Source: Kiloniella sp036960845 (GTDB taxonomy: Bacteria > Pseudomonadota > Alphaproteobacteria > Kiloniellales > Kiloniellaceae). From it: 64,000 bases of DNA. The stretch lies in contig JBALWN010000001.1 of assembly GCA_036960845.1 (NCBI GenBank), forward strand, positions 186,001 to 250,000, in the 5' to 3' direction. This document shows positions 16,522 to 24,296 of this stretch, in pieces; the first letter of the stretch is position 1, and each line of letters opens with the position of its first letter. A program made the translations under genes and the position numbers. The notes under the pieces are model-generated. The model was not told the origin of the DNA and made no database searches. It saw nothing but the letters and a program-made list of their open reading frames with translations.

Positions 16522-17553
16522 TTAAATGTTCCCCCAATCCAGAATCACCTTACCGGAATTACCAGAACGCATAACGTCAAAACCTTCCTGGAAGTCGTCG
16601 ATGTTGTAGTGGTGAGTGATGATCGGGGTGAGGTCGAGGCCGCCTTGAATCAGCGCGGACATTTTGTACCAGGTTTCGAACATTTCACGGCCGTAGATGC
16701 CTTTGATCACGAGGCCCTTGAAGATCACCTGATTCCAGTCGATCCCCATATCCCCTGGCGGAATACCGAGCATGGCAATTTTGCCACCGTTATTCATGGC
16801 TGACAGCATGGAGTTAAAGGCGGGCTCGCTGCCGGACATTTCCAGGCCAACGTCAAAGCCTTCGGTCATACCAAGGTCACGCATGACCTCTTCGACAGAG
16901 GTTTCTGTGACGTTGATCGCGTGTTTGATGCCCATCTTTTTGGCGAGTTCAAGACGGTAAGGGTTGATATCCGTAATGACCACGTGGCGCGCGCCGACAT
17001 GTTTACAGATCGCCGCAGCCATTATGCCAATGGGGCCTGCGCCTGTGATTAGCACGTCTTCACCAACCACATCAAAGGAAAGCGCTGTATGAGCTGCGTT
17101 ACCAAAGGGGTCGAGAATCGCGGCGATATCATCAGAAATATCATCGGGCAGGATAAAAACATTGGTGGCTGGCAGGCAAAGGTATTCGGCGAAGGAGCCT
17201 GTGCGGTTTACGCCCACGCCCTCTGTATTACGACAGAGATGTCGACGCCCCGCGCGGCAGTTACGGCAATGCCCGCAAGTGAGATGCCCCTCTCCAGACA
17301 CGCGCTGGCCAATTTCCAGATGTGAAACCTGACTACCGATCTGCTCAATGGTGCCAACGTACTCATGGCCCACGGTCATGCCCACAGGAATAGTCGCCTT
17401 GGCCCAGTCATCCCAATTGTAGATATGAACGTCGGTACCACAGATCGAGGATTTGCGGATCTTGATCAAAACATCATTGGGACCGATTTCAGGCTTGGCC
17501 TCATCGCGCATCCAGATTCCGGGTTCAGACTTTAGTTTTGCCAAGGTTTTCAT
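16522..17553 (-). CDS. tdh: L-threonine 3-dehydrogenase
   Basis: Oxidises L-threonine with NAD+ to 2-amino-3-ketobutyrate, the substrate of Kbl. It is a 343-residue zinc medium-chain dehydrogenase: catalytic zinc ligands Cys38, His63 and Glu64, structural zinc Cys93, Cys96, Cys99 and Cys107, and the nucleotide motif GAGPIGIMAAAI near residue 170. Length and motifs match E. coli Tdh closely. It lies 160 bases downstream of kbl on the same strand; the gap contains repeat copy E, so the two are probably one operon with the repeat in the mRNA. Confidence 0.96.
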   Translation of the reverse strand: MKTLAKLKSEPGIWMRDEAKPEIGPNDVLIKIRKSSICGTDVHIYNWDDWAKATIPVGMTVGHEYVGTIEQIGSQVSHLEIGQRVSGEGHLTCGHCRNCRAGRRHLCRNTEGVGVNRTGSFAEYLCLPATNVFILPDDISDDIAAILDPFGNAAHTALSFDVVGEDVLITGAGPIGIMAAAICKHVGARHVVITDINPYRLELAKKMGIKHAINVTETSVEEVMRDLGMTEGFDVGLEMSGSEPAFNSMLSAMNNGGKIAMLGIPPGDMGIDWNQVIFKGLVIKGIYGREMFETWYKMSALIQGGLDLTPIITHHYNIDDFQEGFDVMRSGNSGKVILDWGNI

Positions 17554-17625
17554 TTTATAACTCCAAACCAGCCTACAGGCTGGTTTTATTTATATCGCTC
17601 AGTTCTCTATGAAGAGAACTTCTCT

Positions 17626-17708
17626 ATCGTTCAAACGCCACTGAGGCTTTACCTCGTATTAGCTCGGGCGTCCGGTCGGGCTTGCCAAATTGAGGGGATC
17701 AATTTGGT
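17626..17708 (+). repeat. Dispersed intergenic repeat, copy E, inside the kbl-tdh operon gap
   Basis: The most complete copy. ACGCC (17635-17639) can pair with GGCGT further on, enclosing GAGG/CCTC, and the 3' hairpin is CCAAATTGA (17685-17693), loop GGGGA, TCAATTTGG (17699-17707). It begins six bases after the kbl stop on the kbl mRNA. On that strand the hairpin loop reads TCCCC. Confidence 0.8.
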
Positions 17709-17713
17709 TTTAT

Positions 17714-18901
17714 TCATATAATTCCCAGTTCTTTTCCGGCTTCGCCGAAAGCGACTATGGCACGGTCGATTTGCTCTATGCTGTGTGCAGCCGACATTTG
17801 TGTGCGAATTCGCGCCTGACCATTTGGCACCACCGGGAAGGAGAAGCCGATGACATAAATACCCCGCTTGAGCAGCGCGTCTGCCAACTTGGTCGCAAGG
17901 GCCGCATCGCCGATCATTACAGGAATAATCGGGTGCTCGCCCGGCAAAAGGTTAAAGCCCAGTTCGGCCATGCCTTTTCGGAAATGATTACTGTTTTCAA
18001 CAAGCTTTGCCCGGAGATCCTGACCATTTTCAACGCGATCAAGAACGGAGAGAGTCGTTGCCGTGATCACAGGGGCTAGCGAATTGGAAAACAGGTAAGG
18101 GCGTGAGCGTTGACGCAGCCAGTCAACGATCTCTTTTTTTGCAGAAGTATAACCACCAGATGCGCCACCCAATGCCTTACCAAGTGTACCTGTGATGATA
18201 TCCACGCGATCGCGCAGGCCCCAATAGTCCGGCGTTCCTGCACCGTTCGGTCCCATGAACCCGACGGAGTGGCTGTCATCCACCATTACCAACGCGTCAT
18301 ATTTATCTGCAAGATCACAGATCGCAGGCAGGTTGGCGATATAGCCATCCATTGAAAATACACCATCTGTCACGATCAACCTGAATCGCTGATCTTGTGC
18401 CTCTATCAAGCAGCGTTCCAGCTCGGCCATATCACTGTTGGCGTAACGATAACGCTTGGCTTTACACAACCGAACACCATCAATGATGCTGGCGTGATTC
18501 AAGGCATCACTGATAACAGCGTCCTCGGACCCAAGAATTGTTTCAAACAGGCCTGTGTTGGCGTCAAAACATGAGGAATAAAGGATGGTGTCTTCTTGGC
18601 CCAAAAACGTTGACAGGCGGGTTTCTAGTTCCTTATGGATATCCTGGGTTCCACAAATAAAACGCACGGACGACAAACCAAAACCGTAGGCATCCAATGC
18701 TTTTTGTGCTGCGCTTACCAAACCGGGATCGTCAGAAAAACCAAGATAGTTATTGGCGCAAAAATTCAGCACTTCTCCGCTCGAGTGCACTTTGATTTCA
18801 GGAGCCTGTGGGGATTCGATCACACGCTCTGCTTTGTAGAGACCAGTTTCCTTAAGCGTTGCGAGTTCGCCAGTGAGATGTTTGATGATTGATCTGCTCA
18901 T
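17714..18901 (-). CDS. kbl: Glycine C-acetyltransferase (2-amino-3-ketobutyrate CoA ligase)
   Basis: A PLP enzyme of the alpha-oxoamine synthase family, 395 residues. It splits 2-amino-3-ketobutyrate with CoA into glycine and acetyl-CoA. Visible residues are the PLP-binding His in VDDSHSVGFMG (207-217) and the Schiff-base Lys242 in GTLGKALGGASGG, with the N-terminal NNYLGF. It is the first gene of the kbl-tdh threonine-catabolism unit. The 196-base region upstream (18902-19097) should hold the promoter; I see AT-rich sequence there but no clear box. Confidence 0.97.
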   Translation of the reverse strand: MSRSIIKHLTGELATLKETGLYKAERVIESPQAPEIKVHSSGEVLNFCANNYLGFSDDPGLVSAAQKALDAYGFGLSSVRFICGTQDIHKELETRLSTFLGQEDTILYSSCFDANTGLFETILGSEDAVISDALNHASIIDGVRLCKAKRYRYANSDMAELERCLIEAQDQRFRLIVTDGVFSMDGYIANLPAICDLADKYDALVMVDDSHSVGFMGPNGAGTPDYWGLRDRVDIITGTLGKALGGASGGYTSAKKEIVDWLRQRSRPYLFSNSLAPVITATTLSVLDRVENGQDLRAKLVENSNHFRKGMAELGFNLLPGEHPIIPVMIGDAALATKLADALLKRGIYVIGFSFPVVPNGQARIRTQMSAAHSIEQIDRAIVAFGEAGKELGII

Positions 18902-19097
18902 TACCCTGCTCGGATCCTGTTTCAGTAGAAATTCAATATAACAGATATATTATCTAGTATACAGGATTCGTCAAGCCGCCCTTTTATTGAAATTTCGTTT
19001 TCAGGCTCGATTCATTCTTCCCATATCGATACAAAGATGAATAATACCACAGGTAAATACGACGAGTCCTTAAAGCTAAACTGAATCCAGGCACAAC

Positions 19098-19997
19098 ATG
19101 ACCCATCCCCTCGAATCCTTGATCTCAATAGCCTCTATCACCTCTATCTGCGAGGTTTCCCATATTACTGAGCGTGCGGATGGGGCTGTATGCTACCGAC
19201 AGCGTAATGGCGAAGTCCTACATATAGCGGCTGAGAAATGTGGCTTAGAGATTCTGCCTGATGTCTTTTCATCTTTTGAGAAACTGGAAAAACTCTTTAT
19301 TGGACGCAATAAGTTAAAGACCTGCCCTGATAGACTCGCTCAATTGAAGTCCCTGAAAGAGCTTTATATCTATGGTAATGATCTCAAAACTTTGCCTGAT
19401 TCATTGGGCGCATTATCTGAACTCCGGATTCTCGACCTTAGTCATCAAGGACTGGAGTCCCTGCCGCAGACAATCGGGCAGCTAAGTAAGCTCGAGATTC
19501 TCTATGCCAGTAATACTTTGATAGCTGAATTGCCTGAATCCCTATGGCAGCTCAAGAAACTCAAATATCTGAATCTCACAGATAACAAGCTGAGCAGTTT
19601 GCCTGATGCGATATCTGACTTAGCCACTCTGCGTGAACTTCGGCTTTATAACAACGGCCTTACAGAGATCCCAGACCAACTGTGTCGGCTGAAAGACTTG
19701 AGAGAGCTCTATCTCAATGGGAATCAATTGCAGAAACTTCCCAAGAATATTGGCGATCTTAAAAACTTAGAAGTTCTGGACCTGCGCAACAACCAGATTC
19801 AGGTAATTCCTGAATCAATTGTCCAGCTAGACAATTTGATTCATCTCGACCTCAGAGCGAACCATTTCCTTACTCTACCTGATTCACTTGCCCACCTACC
19901 GAAACTCAAAAAACTCGACCTACGCTGGAGTCACCTTCGAGATCACCCCAAGTGGCTACAAACGCTCGAAGATAGAGGATGTGCTATCTATCTCTGA
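19098..19997 (+). CDS. Leucine-rich-repeat protein
   Basis: 299 residues. After an N-terminal cap of about 45 residues there are around ten tandem leucine-rich repeats of 23 residues with the pattern LPxxLxxLxxLxxLxLxxNxLxx, to the C-terminal end. The regular LP start of each repeat and the period of 23 place it in the bacterial/plant-like intracellular LRR group. There is no signal peptide, membrane helix or catalytic domain, so it is probably a cytoplasmic protein-binding scaffold. Similar secreted proteins in pathogens are E3 ligases, but no such domain is present here. It is a single gene between divergent or convergent neighbours (kbl, ftrA), with no operon partner. It has no family-defining partner that I can see, so its target is unknown. 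Confidence 0.9.
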   Translation: MTHPLESLISIASITSICEVSHITERADGAVCYRQRNGEVLHIAAEKCGLEILPDVFSSFEKLEKLFIGRNKLKTCPDRLAQLKSLKELYIYGNDLKTLPDSLGALSELRILDLSHQGLESLPQTIGQLSKLEILYASNTLIAELPESLWQLKKLKYLNLTDNKLSSLPDAISDLATLRELRLYNNGLTEIPDQLCRLKDLRELYLNGNQLQKLPKNIGDLKNLEVLDLRNNQIQVIPESIVQLDNLIHLDLRANHFLTLPDSLAHLPKLKKLDLRWSHLRDHPKWLQTLEDRGCAIYL

Positions 19998-20082
19998 TTC
20001 AGGAACACACTGTTTCTGAGATGCTCTGATTCTAAAACTCCCTGATTCATGAGGTAGGTTTTATCCCTTATCTGAATCAGAC

Positions 20083-21039
20083 TTAGATCAATTGATAATT
20101 TTGACGATACCGGGTTGGACTGATTCCCATTTGATCCCGAAAGTGGTGACGCAAGGTATCAGCAATACCAAAGCCGCAATGAGTTGCGACCTCTTCTACC
20201 GTCATCGCGGTTTCTTCCAAACATGTACAGGCCAGCGACAGGCGTTCTTGAATCATCCACTTTGCAGGTGGAAGACCTGTGGCCTCTTTGAAACGCCTGA
20301 TAAAGGTCCGCAGGCTCATATGAGCGCGCTTGGCGAGATCTTCGACCTTTATCGTCATCTGGATGTGATCACGAACCCACTGCAACAGCTCGTCCATCGC
20401 CTGCTCCCGACGCACCTGGGGACGATCGATAAACTGAGCTTGCCCGCCATCACGTTGCGCAGGCAACACCAAGCGTTTCGCGACTTTATTGGCTACCGCA
20501 GGACCATAGTCTGAGCGGATGATGTTCAGACAAAGATCAAGACCCGCGGCAGATCCCGCTGATGTCATGATCCGACCCTCATCAATAAAGAGCACGTTAG
20601 GATCAACCTTTAGCTCTGGATATTTCTCGGCCAACAGATCGGCATAGCGCCAGTGCGTTGTTACCTTTTGATTCTGTAAGATTCCTGCCGCTGCCAAAAC
20701 AAACACACCGGAACAAATAGAAACAATACGCGCGCCGCGATAATAGGCTGCCCAAATCGCTTCGAGCAAAGCTTCCGGTGGCCGCTCATGCACAGAACGC
20801 CATCCAGGAATCACAATGGTATCGGCCTTTTCCAATGCTTCAAGACCATTTTCAGCTGTTACCTGAAGTCCTCCAAGCGCCCTACAGGGCCCAGGATCTG
20901 CCGAACACGTCGTAAAATCATACCAACTCTCAAACTCTGGTCGTTCCAGACCAAAAGCTTCAACAACCATGCCGTACTCAAAGGTACAGAGCCCGTCATA
21001 AATGACAGCGGCAACGAGATGGTTCGGTTTTAACGTCAT
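20083..21039 (-). CDS. ftrA: Transcriptional regulator FtrA (DJ-1/PfpI-like plus AraC HTH)
   Basis: About 318 residues. An N-terminal GATase1/DJ-1-like domain contains the nucleophile-elbow sequence RIVSICSGVFVLAAAG, followed by a C-terminal AraC-type HTH pair with LAKRAHMSLRTFIRRFKEATGLPPAKW and VATHCGFGIADTLRHHFRDQMGISP. That architecture, the GlxA family, is characteristic of FtrA. I chose the ATG at 21039 because GAGAG lies about ten bases upstream; the ATG at 21060 has no ribosome site. It is divergent from a rhodanese-domain gene. FtrA next to a rhodanese gene is a recurring pair in proteobacteria, so that gene is its likely target. Confidence 0.92.
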   Translation of the reverse strand: MTLKPNHLVAAVIYDGLCTFEYGMVVEAFGLERPEFESWYDFTTCSADPGPCRALGGLQVTAENGLEALEKADTIVIPGWRSVHERPPEALLEAIWAAYYRGARIVSICSGVFVLAAAGILQNQKVTTHWRYADLLAEKYPELKVDPNVLFIDEGRIMTSAGSAAGLDLCLNIIRSDYGPAVANKVAKRLVLPAQRDGGQAQFIDRPQVRREQAMDELLQWVRDHIQMTIKVEDLAKRAHMSLRTFIRRFKEATGLPPAKWMIQERLSLACTCLEETAMTVEEVATHCGFGIADTLRHHFRDQMGISPTRYRQNYQLI

Positions 21040-21188
21040 ATCTTCAACTCTCTTCGGCATACAAAGAATAATATCTATTTGGCATAATATACATGCATAT
21101 AGTCATTTATGCCAATGGGCAAGCTTAAAGTGATGCCTTATGTTGATGACAGTAAGTTTTTAGTTCTTAAAATTATGGAGAAAGATCA

Positions 21189-21587
21189 ATGCCTTCAGCC
21201 GTCGCCATCGTCCCCGCTGCAAACCCAGAAGAAGCCCTGGCCCACTTTGAAAAACGCCTGCGTTTGGAAGCTGATTGTTGGGATACGCATTACGCCCTGA
21301 CCGAGCAGACTCAGGATTTTGTCCTTTTGGACGTGCGATCGCCTGGTCTCTACAATCAGGGCCACATTCCAAAAGCGATCAACCTGCCACACGGCAAGAT
21401 CATCGCCAGAAAAATGAGGGATTACCCAGATGACACCTTGTTTGTAGTTTACTGCGCCGGCCCGCATTGCAACGGCGCAAATAAAGCTGCTGTACGCCTG
21501 GCAAAACTAGGTTATCAGGTCAAAGAGCTAATCGGGGGTGTGGAAGGCTGGAAAGATGAGGGCTTTGATTTGGCAATAAATAACTGA
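21189..21587 (+). CDS. Rhodanese-like sulfurtransferase
   Basis: 132 residues forming a single rhodanese domain. The CH2A-like motif FVLLDVRSPGLYNQGHIPKAINLP (44-67) is followed by the active-site loop VVYCAGPHCNGANKAA, with the catalytic Cys at residue 89 and a second Cys at 94. An N-terminal helix of about 35 residues precedes the domain, typical of the rhodanese partner of ftrA. It should carry persulfide sulfur or act as a sulfur-stress sensor protein. GGAG eight bases before the ATG supports the start. It is divergent from ftrA, with 150 bases of shared promoter region, and is followed by a strong terminator. Confidence 0.93.
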   Translation: MPSAVAIVPAANPEEALAHFEKRLRLEADCWDTHYALTEQTQDFVLLDVRSPGLYNQGHIPKAINLPHGKIIARKMRDYPDDTLFVVYCAGPHCNGANKAAVRLAKLGYQVKELIGGVEGWKDEGFDLAINN

Positions 21588-21606
21588 AACCACGCCATCT
21601 ATGCCA

Positions 21607-21650
21607 AAACCAAAGGACGCTCCTCGTATAAGAAAAGCGTCCTTTGGTTT
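21607..21650 (+). terminator. Terminator after the rhodanese gene
   Basis: A perfect 15-bp stem, AAACCAAAGGACGCT (21607-21621) with AGCGTCCTTTGGTTT (21636-21650), and TTT at the end. It lies between the convergent rhodanese and XRE genes, so it can serve both. The 14-base loop contains CCTCGTATAAG, the same string as the core of the dispersed repeat, possibly by chance. Confidence 0.85.
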
Positions 21651-21682
21651 GTCTTGAATAAAATATAGAGAAAAAGCTCGGC

Positions 21683-22267
21683 CTAAAGCCCTTGTAACCG
21701 CTCTACGACGAGCAAAGCCACGGCCTCTTTGTCACCCGTATTGATCAGGGCATGATCACAGTCTGCTGGATAGCGCGCGGTGCCTCCGACCTCAACGATA
21801 CCGTTCTCACCTGCTGATTCGACTTCCAGACGACCCGACAGAACCGTTAAGTGCTCACGCGTGCCCTCGACATGCGGCGCTGACCTCAAAGCACCGCCTG
21901 GCTCAAACGTAAGCTCATACCACTCGCACAAGGCCGCGCTCTCCACAGGAGAGAGAATACGCATAACACAGCTTCCATCCGGGCTCGACATGGTGGGGGT
22001 AAGGTTTGCGGGCACAACCTCAACCTTGATCACTTCCGGCTCCCGCGGCGCGCCCTCAAGTAACTCATAGATGTCCATACCAAAGCTTTGGGTAAGGCTC
22101 CAAAGCGTGGCAAAAGTCGGATTAGCTTGGCCGCGTTCAATTTGCGAAAGCATCGACTTGGACACCCCGGACAACTTCGCAAGCTGATCCAGAGTCAGTC
22201 GTTTCTCTTTGCGCGCGTCTCGAACTTTGTCGCCGATTTGCGGAACGCCCTTACGATTAGTTGCCAT
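21683..22267 (-). CDS. XRE-family regulator with C-terminal cupin domain
   Basis: 194 residues. Residues about 10-68 form an XRE/Cro helix-turn-helix (LTLDQLAKLSGVSKSMLSQIERGQANPTFATLWSL), and about 105-190 a cupin sensor domain (PHVEGTREHLTVLSGRLEVES and DCDHALINTGD). This class of one-component regulators senses small metabolites such as polyamines or amino acids. Divergent from a monooxygenase-domain gene; AGGGAA and TTCCCT (22337-22342, 22353-22358) form an inverted repeat in the shared promoter region that might be its operator. Confidence 0.93.
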   Translation of the reverse strand: MATNRKGVPQIGDKVRDARKEKRLTLDQLAKLSGVSKSMLSQIERGQANPTFATLWSLTQSFGMDIYELLEGAPREPEVIKVEVVPANLTPTMSSPDGSCVMRILSPVESAALCEWYELTFEPGGALRSAPHVEGTREHLTVLSGRLEVESAGENGIVEVGGTARYPADCDHALINTGDKEAVALLVVERLQGL

Positions 22268-22500
22268 CTATCATTACCCTTGAAGTTGGTCTTAGTGGAA
22301 ATTCCAGCATAGTGGATTTAATTTATTGAAGCCAGAAGGGAAATTATTCACATTCCCTCTCTACCAATCCATTAAGGGCTCTATACACGACAATTCGAGA
22401 CACTTAATGTTCTATCCATTTATTACAAATTTTGTACCTACTTGCGCTTTGGAGCCTTAGACAATATCTGTTTATCTCAAATGTTTACAAAGAGATGAAA

Positions 22501-22806
22501 ATGCCAAACCTTACAATCGTTGCCAATATCTACGCCAAATCTGACAAGATCAACTTGGTCCGAGAAGAGTTGGAAAAACTCATCCCAACAACCAGAAACG
22601 AACAGGGCTGTTTGCAATATGATCTACACCAGGATAACGAAAATCCTGCACACTTCATTTTTTTCGAAAGCTGGCAAACCCGCGAACTATGGCAAGCCCA
22701 TATGAACGCTCCACATGTCGCTGCTTTCTTGGCGGCCGCGGAAAGCGCGGTTGAAGACTTTACGGTCAATGAAATGACTCACTTAGCTCAGCCTTCTCCT
22801 AGCTGA
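22501..22806 (+). CDS. Antibiotic biosynthesis monooxygenase (ABM) domain protein, quinol monooxygenase-like
   Basis: A small single ABM domain of 101 residues from the ATG at 22501. MPNLTIVANIYAKSDKINLVREELEKLI, then TRNEQGCLQYDLHQDNENPAHFIFFESWQTRELWQAHMNAPHV, is the classic YgiN-like pattern. Family members oxidise quinols or bind quinones as dimers without a metal or flavin. I chose 22501 over ATGs at 22432 and 22495 because GAGATG lies just upstream and the extra N-terminal residues in the longer form are not family-like. It is probably a single-gene unit. Confidence 0.88.
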   Translation: MPNLTIVANIYAKSDKINLVREELEKLIPTTRNEQGCLQYDLHQDNENPAHFIFFESWQTRELWQAHMNAPHVAAFLAAAESAVEDFTVNEMTHLAQPSPS

Positions 22807-22916
22807 ACAACCCAAATCATTACACTTGTATCTTAAATCCACCATTGCCATGATCATGTGGACAAGGCTTAAGAATAACAGCAGCCAATTTATCTATAAA
22901 TTCAAGCGGAGAGAGC

Positions 22917-23237
22917 ATGCAAATCGTAACTACTGATTCCGTCGAAGGAAAACGCGTTGCAGCCTACAAAGGCATCGTTAGTGGCGATGCCATCGTCGGG
23001 GCAAACTTTATCAAAGACTTCTTTGCTAAGATCACTGATGTTATAGGCGGTCGCGCTGGTGGCTATGAAAAAGCCCTCCGTGGCGCCAAAGAGCACGCGA
23101 TGAACGATATGATTGAAAATGCCCAATCGGTCGGCGCAAATGCTGTTATCGGCGTTGATCTCGATTACGAATCCATTGGCGGCACCATGTTGATGGTAAG
23201 CGTAAACGGCACTGCTGTCGTGCTTGAAGACGCTTAA
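22917..23237 (+). CDS. YbjQ family protein (UPF0145)
   Basis: 106 residues matching the pentameric YbjQ/heavy-metal-binding DUF74 family. Conserved parts are VEGKRVAAYKGIVSGDAIVGANFIKD, the G-rich GGRAGGYEKALRGAKEHAMNDMIENAQSVGANAVIGVDLDYE, and a C-terminal VSVNGTAVVL strand. The family was predicted to bind metal but its role is not settled. The ATG has a good GGAGAG site seven bases upstream. A terminator follows. Confidence 0.94.
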   Translation: MQIVTTDSVEGKRVAAYKGIVSGDAIVGANFIKDFFAKITDVIGGRAGGYEKALRGAKEHAMNDMIENAQSVGANAVIGVDLDYESIGGTMLMVSVNGTAVVLEDA

Positions 23238-23258
23238 ATACCTACGCTTACTTATTAC

Positions 23259-23288
23259 AAAAGGGCCATGCAATTGCGCGGCCCTTTT
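23259..23288 (+). terminator. Terminator after ybjQ-like gene
   Basis: AAAAGGGCC (23259-23267) pairs with GGCCCTTTT (23280-23288) across a 12-base loop; the T-run ends the stem. It is symmetric, so it may act both ways before the convergent ACT-domain gene. Confidence 0.85.
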
Positions 23289-23361
23289 GATTACACAATA
23301 CTTTTATACCCCAAGTAGATTGGCAAATTCCAACTACGCTGGTGTAAGAGATGTTTCTCGC

Positions 23362-23751
23362 TTATAGTTGCGACATCCACTCATCAGAGACGATTTTTCC
23401 AGCCTTATGATCATCCACGACTAAAATAAGCTGATTATCGTGATCACTGTACAAAACTTCTATATTAACCCCCGCCTCAGCCATGAGACCCGTCAATTTT
23501 CCTAGTTGTCCGGGCACAGCCTGTTTCAGTCTTTGAACGAGAGCCTTTTTACAAGATACGACTGTTAATCCAGCGGATTCCAAAGCAGTTTTAGCCGCTT
23601 GGCCATCTTCAAATAAAAAATGGGCAACTCCCTGCCCCTGCACAACCCAAGCGCCTCCACCTTCAACGCTTACTTTCGCCTCTCCAAGAGCGCGTCCCAT
23701 AAGGGCAAGAGCACCGGGGTTGTTATCTAAGCTAATCTCAAGATCATACAT
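23362..23751 (-). CDS. Two-ACT-domain protein
   Basis: 129 residues made of two ACT-like units. The first, MYDLEISLDNNPGALALMGRALGEAKVSVEGGGAWV, has the typical D-N-x-P-G-A-L start and the loop that binds amino acids; the second, AVPGQLGKLTGLMAEAGVNIEVLYSDHDNQLILVVDD, repeats the pattern. There is no enzyme domain, so it may be a free amino-acid sensor. Its start overlaps the stop of the upstream monooxygenase-domain gene by eight bases, so the two are translationally coupled. Confidence 0.85.
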   Translation of the reverse strand: MYDLEISLDNNPGALALMGRALGEAKVSVEGGGAWVVQGQGVAHFLFEDGQAAKTALESAGLTVVSCKKALVQRLKQAVPGQLGKLTGLMAEAGVNIEVLYSDHDNQLILVVDDHKAGKIVSDEWMSQL

Positions 23752-24109
23752 CTGTCATCTCCGTACATCCGTGAACCAATCGACTATCTTCGGGAACATC
23801 GTCTCTCCTTATCATGGAGTAATCACGACTGACATCGGCCATACAAAGACGGTAATCTGTAAACAATTTCTTGCGCCCTAAAGCTTGTACCCGTCTGTGT
23901 TCTGACGTATTTCGCCACGCGGTAACGGCCTTTTCGTCTACAAAATAACCAATGGAAACAAACTTTCCAGGCTCTGTCTTACTTTCAAACCGTTCAATAG
24001 AAATGAAGCCCTCTATCTCATTGAGATGGGGACGCAAGTCCACCGCCTCTTTGAGGTACTCTTCGTAATAATAATCCTGCACGCGATATTCAAAAACCAT
24101 AACAATCAT
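23744..24109 (-). CDS. ABM/Dabb-type ferredoxin-like fold protein, putative monooxygenase
   Basis: 121 residues. MIVMVFEYRVQDYYYEEYLKEAVDLRPHLNEIEGFISIERFESKTEPGKFVSIGYFVDEKAVTAW is the pattern of antibiotic biosynthesis monooxygenase family proteins, with the conserved SIGYF/W strand and an AWRN(T) segment where heme-degrading IsdG-like relatives have NW. Reaction unknown. It heads a two-gene operon with the ACT protein. It and the ABM protein at 22501 are two separate members of one fold within 1.5 kb but are too different to be a recent duplication. Confidence 0.83.
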   Translation of the reverse strand: MIVMVFEYRVQDYYYEEYLKEAVDLRPHLNEIEGFISIERFESKTEPGKFVSIGYFVDEKAVTAWRNTSEHRRVQALGRKKLFTDYRLCMADVSRDYSMIRRDDVPEDSRLVHGCTEMTDV

Positions 24110-24215
24110 ATAAGCTCTCCTTTGAGTTTCTAACCCTCAGATAGCATATGATATTAATGAAATGGTTCGCTTTAGATCGAACTATGAAAGAAAACTCCCC
24201 ACCTCAAGCTCATAA

Positions 24216-24248
24216 AAAAAGCCAGCGGCAAAACACCGCTGGCTTTTT
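24216..24248 (-). terminator. Terminator downstream of the glutamate dehydrogenase gene
   Basis: A 13-bp perfect stem, AAAAAGCCAGCGG (24216-24228) with CCGCTGGCTTTTT (24236-24248), seven-base loop. On the minus strand it follows the glutamate dehydrogenase stop by about 50 bases. Confidence 0.92.
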
Positions 24249-24296
24249 ATAAACCGTCACCTTAACGAGAGACGGCGATATAAGTTCACATAGACC

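Noticed and set aside
19993..20081. Four CTGAWTCA strings after the LRR gene
   Set aside because: They look like leftover LRR codons (PDS/PES), but the spacer translated in frame has no LRR pattern; spacing is irregular, so I treat it as chance or weak palindromes.
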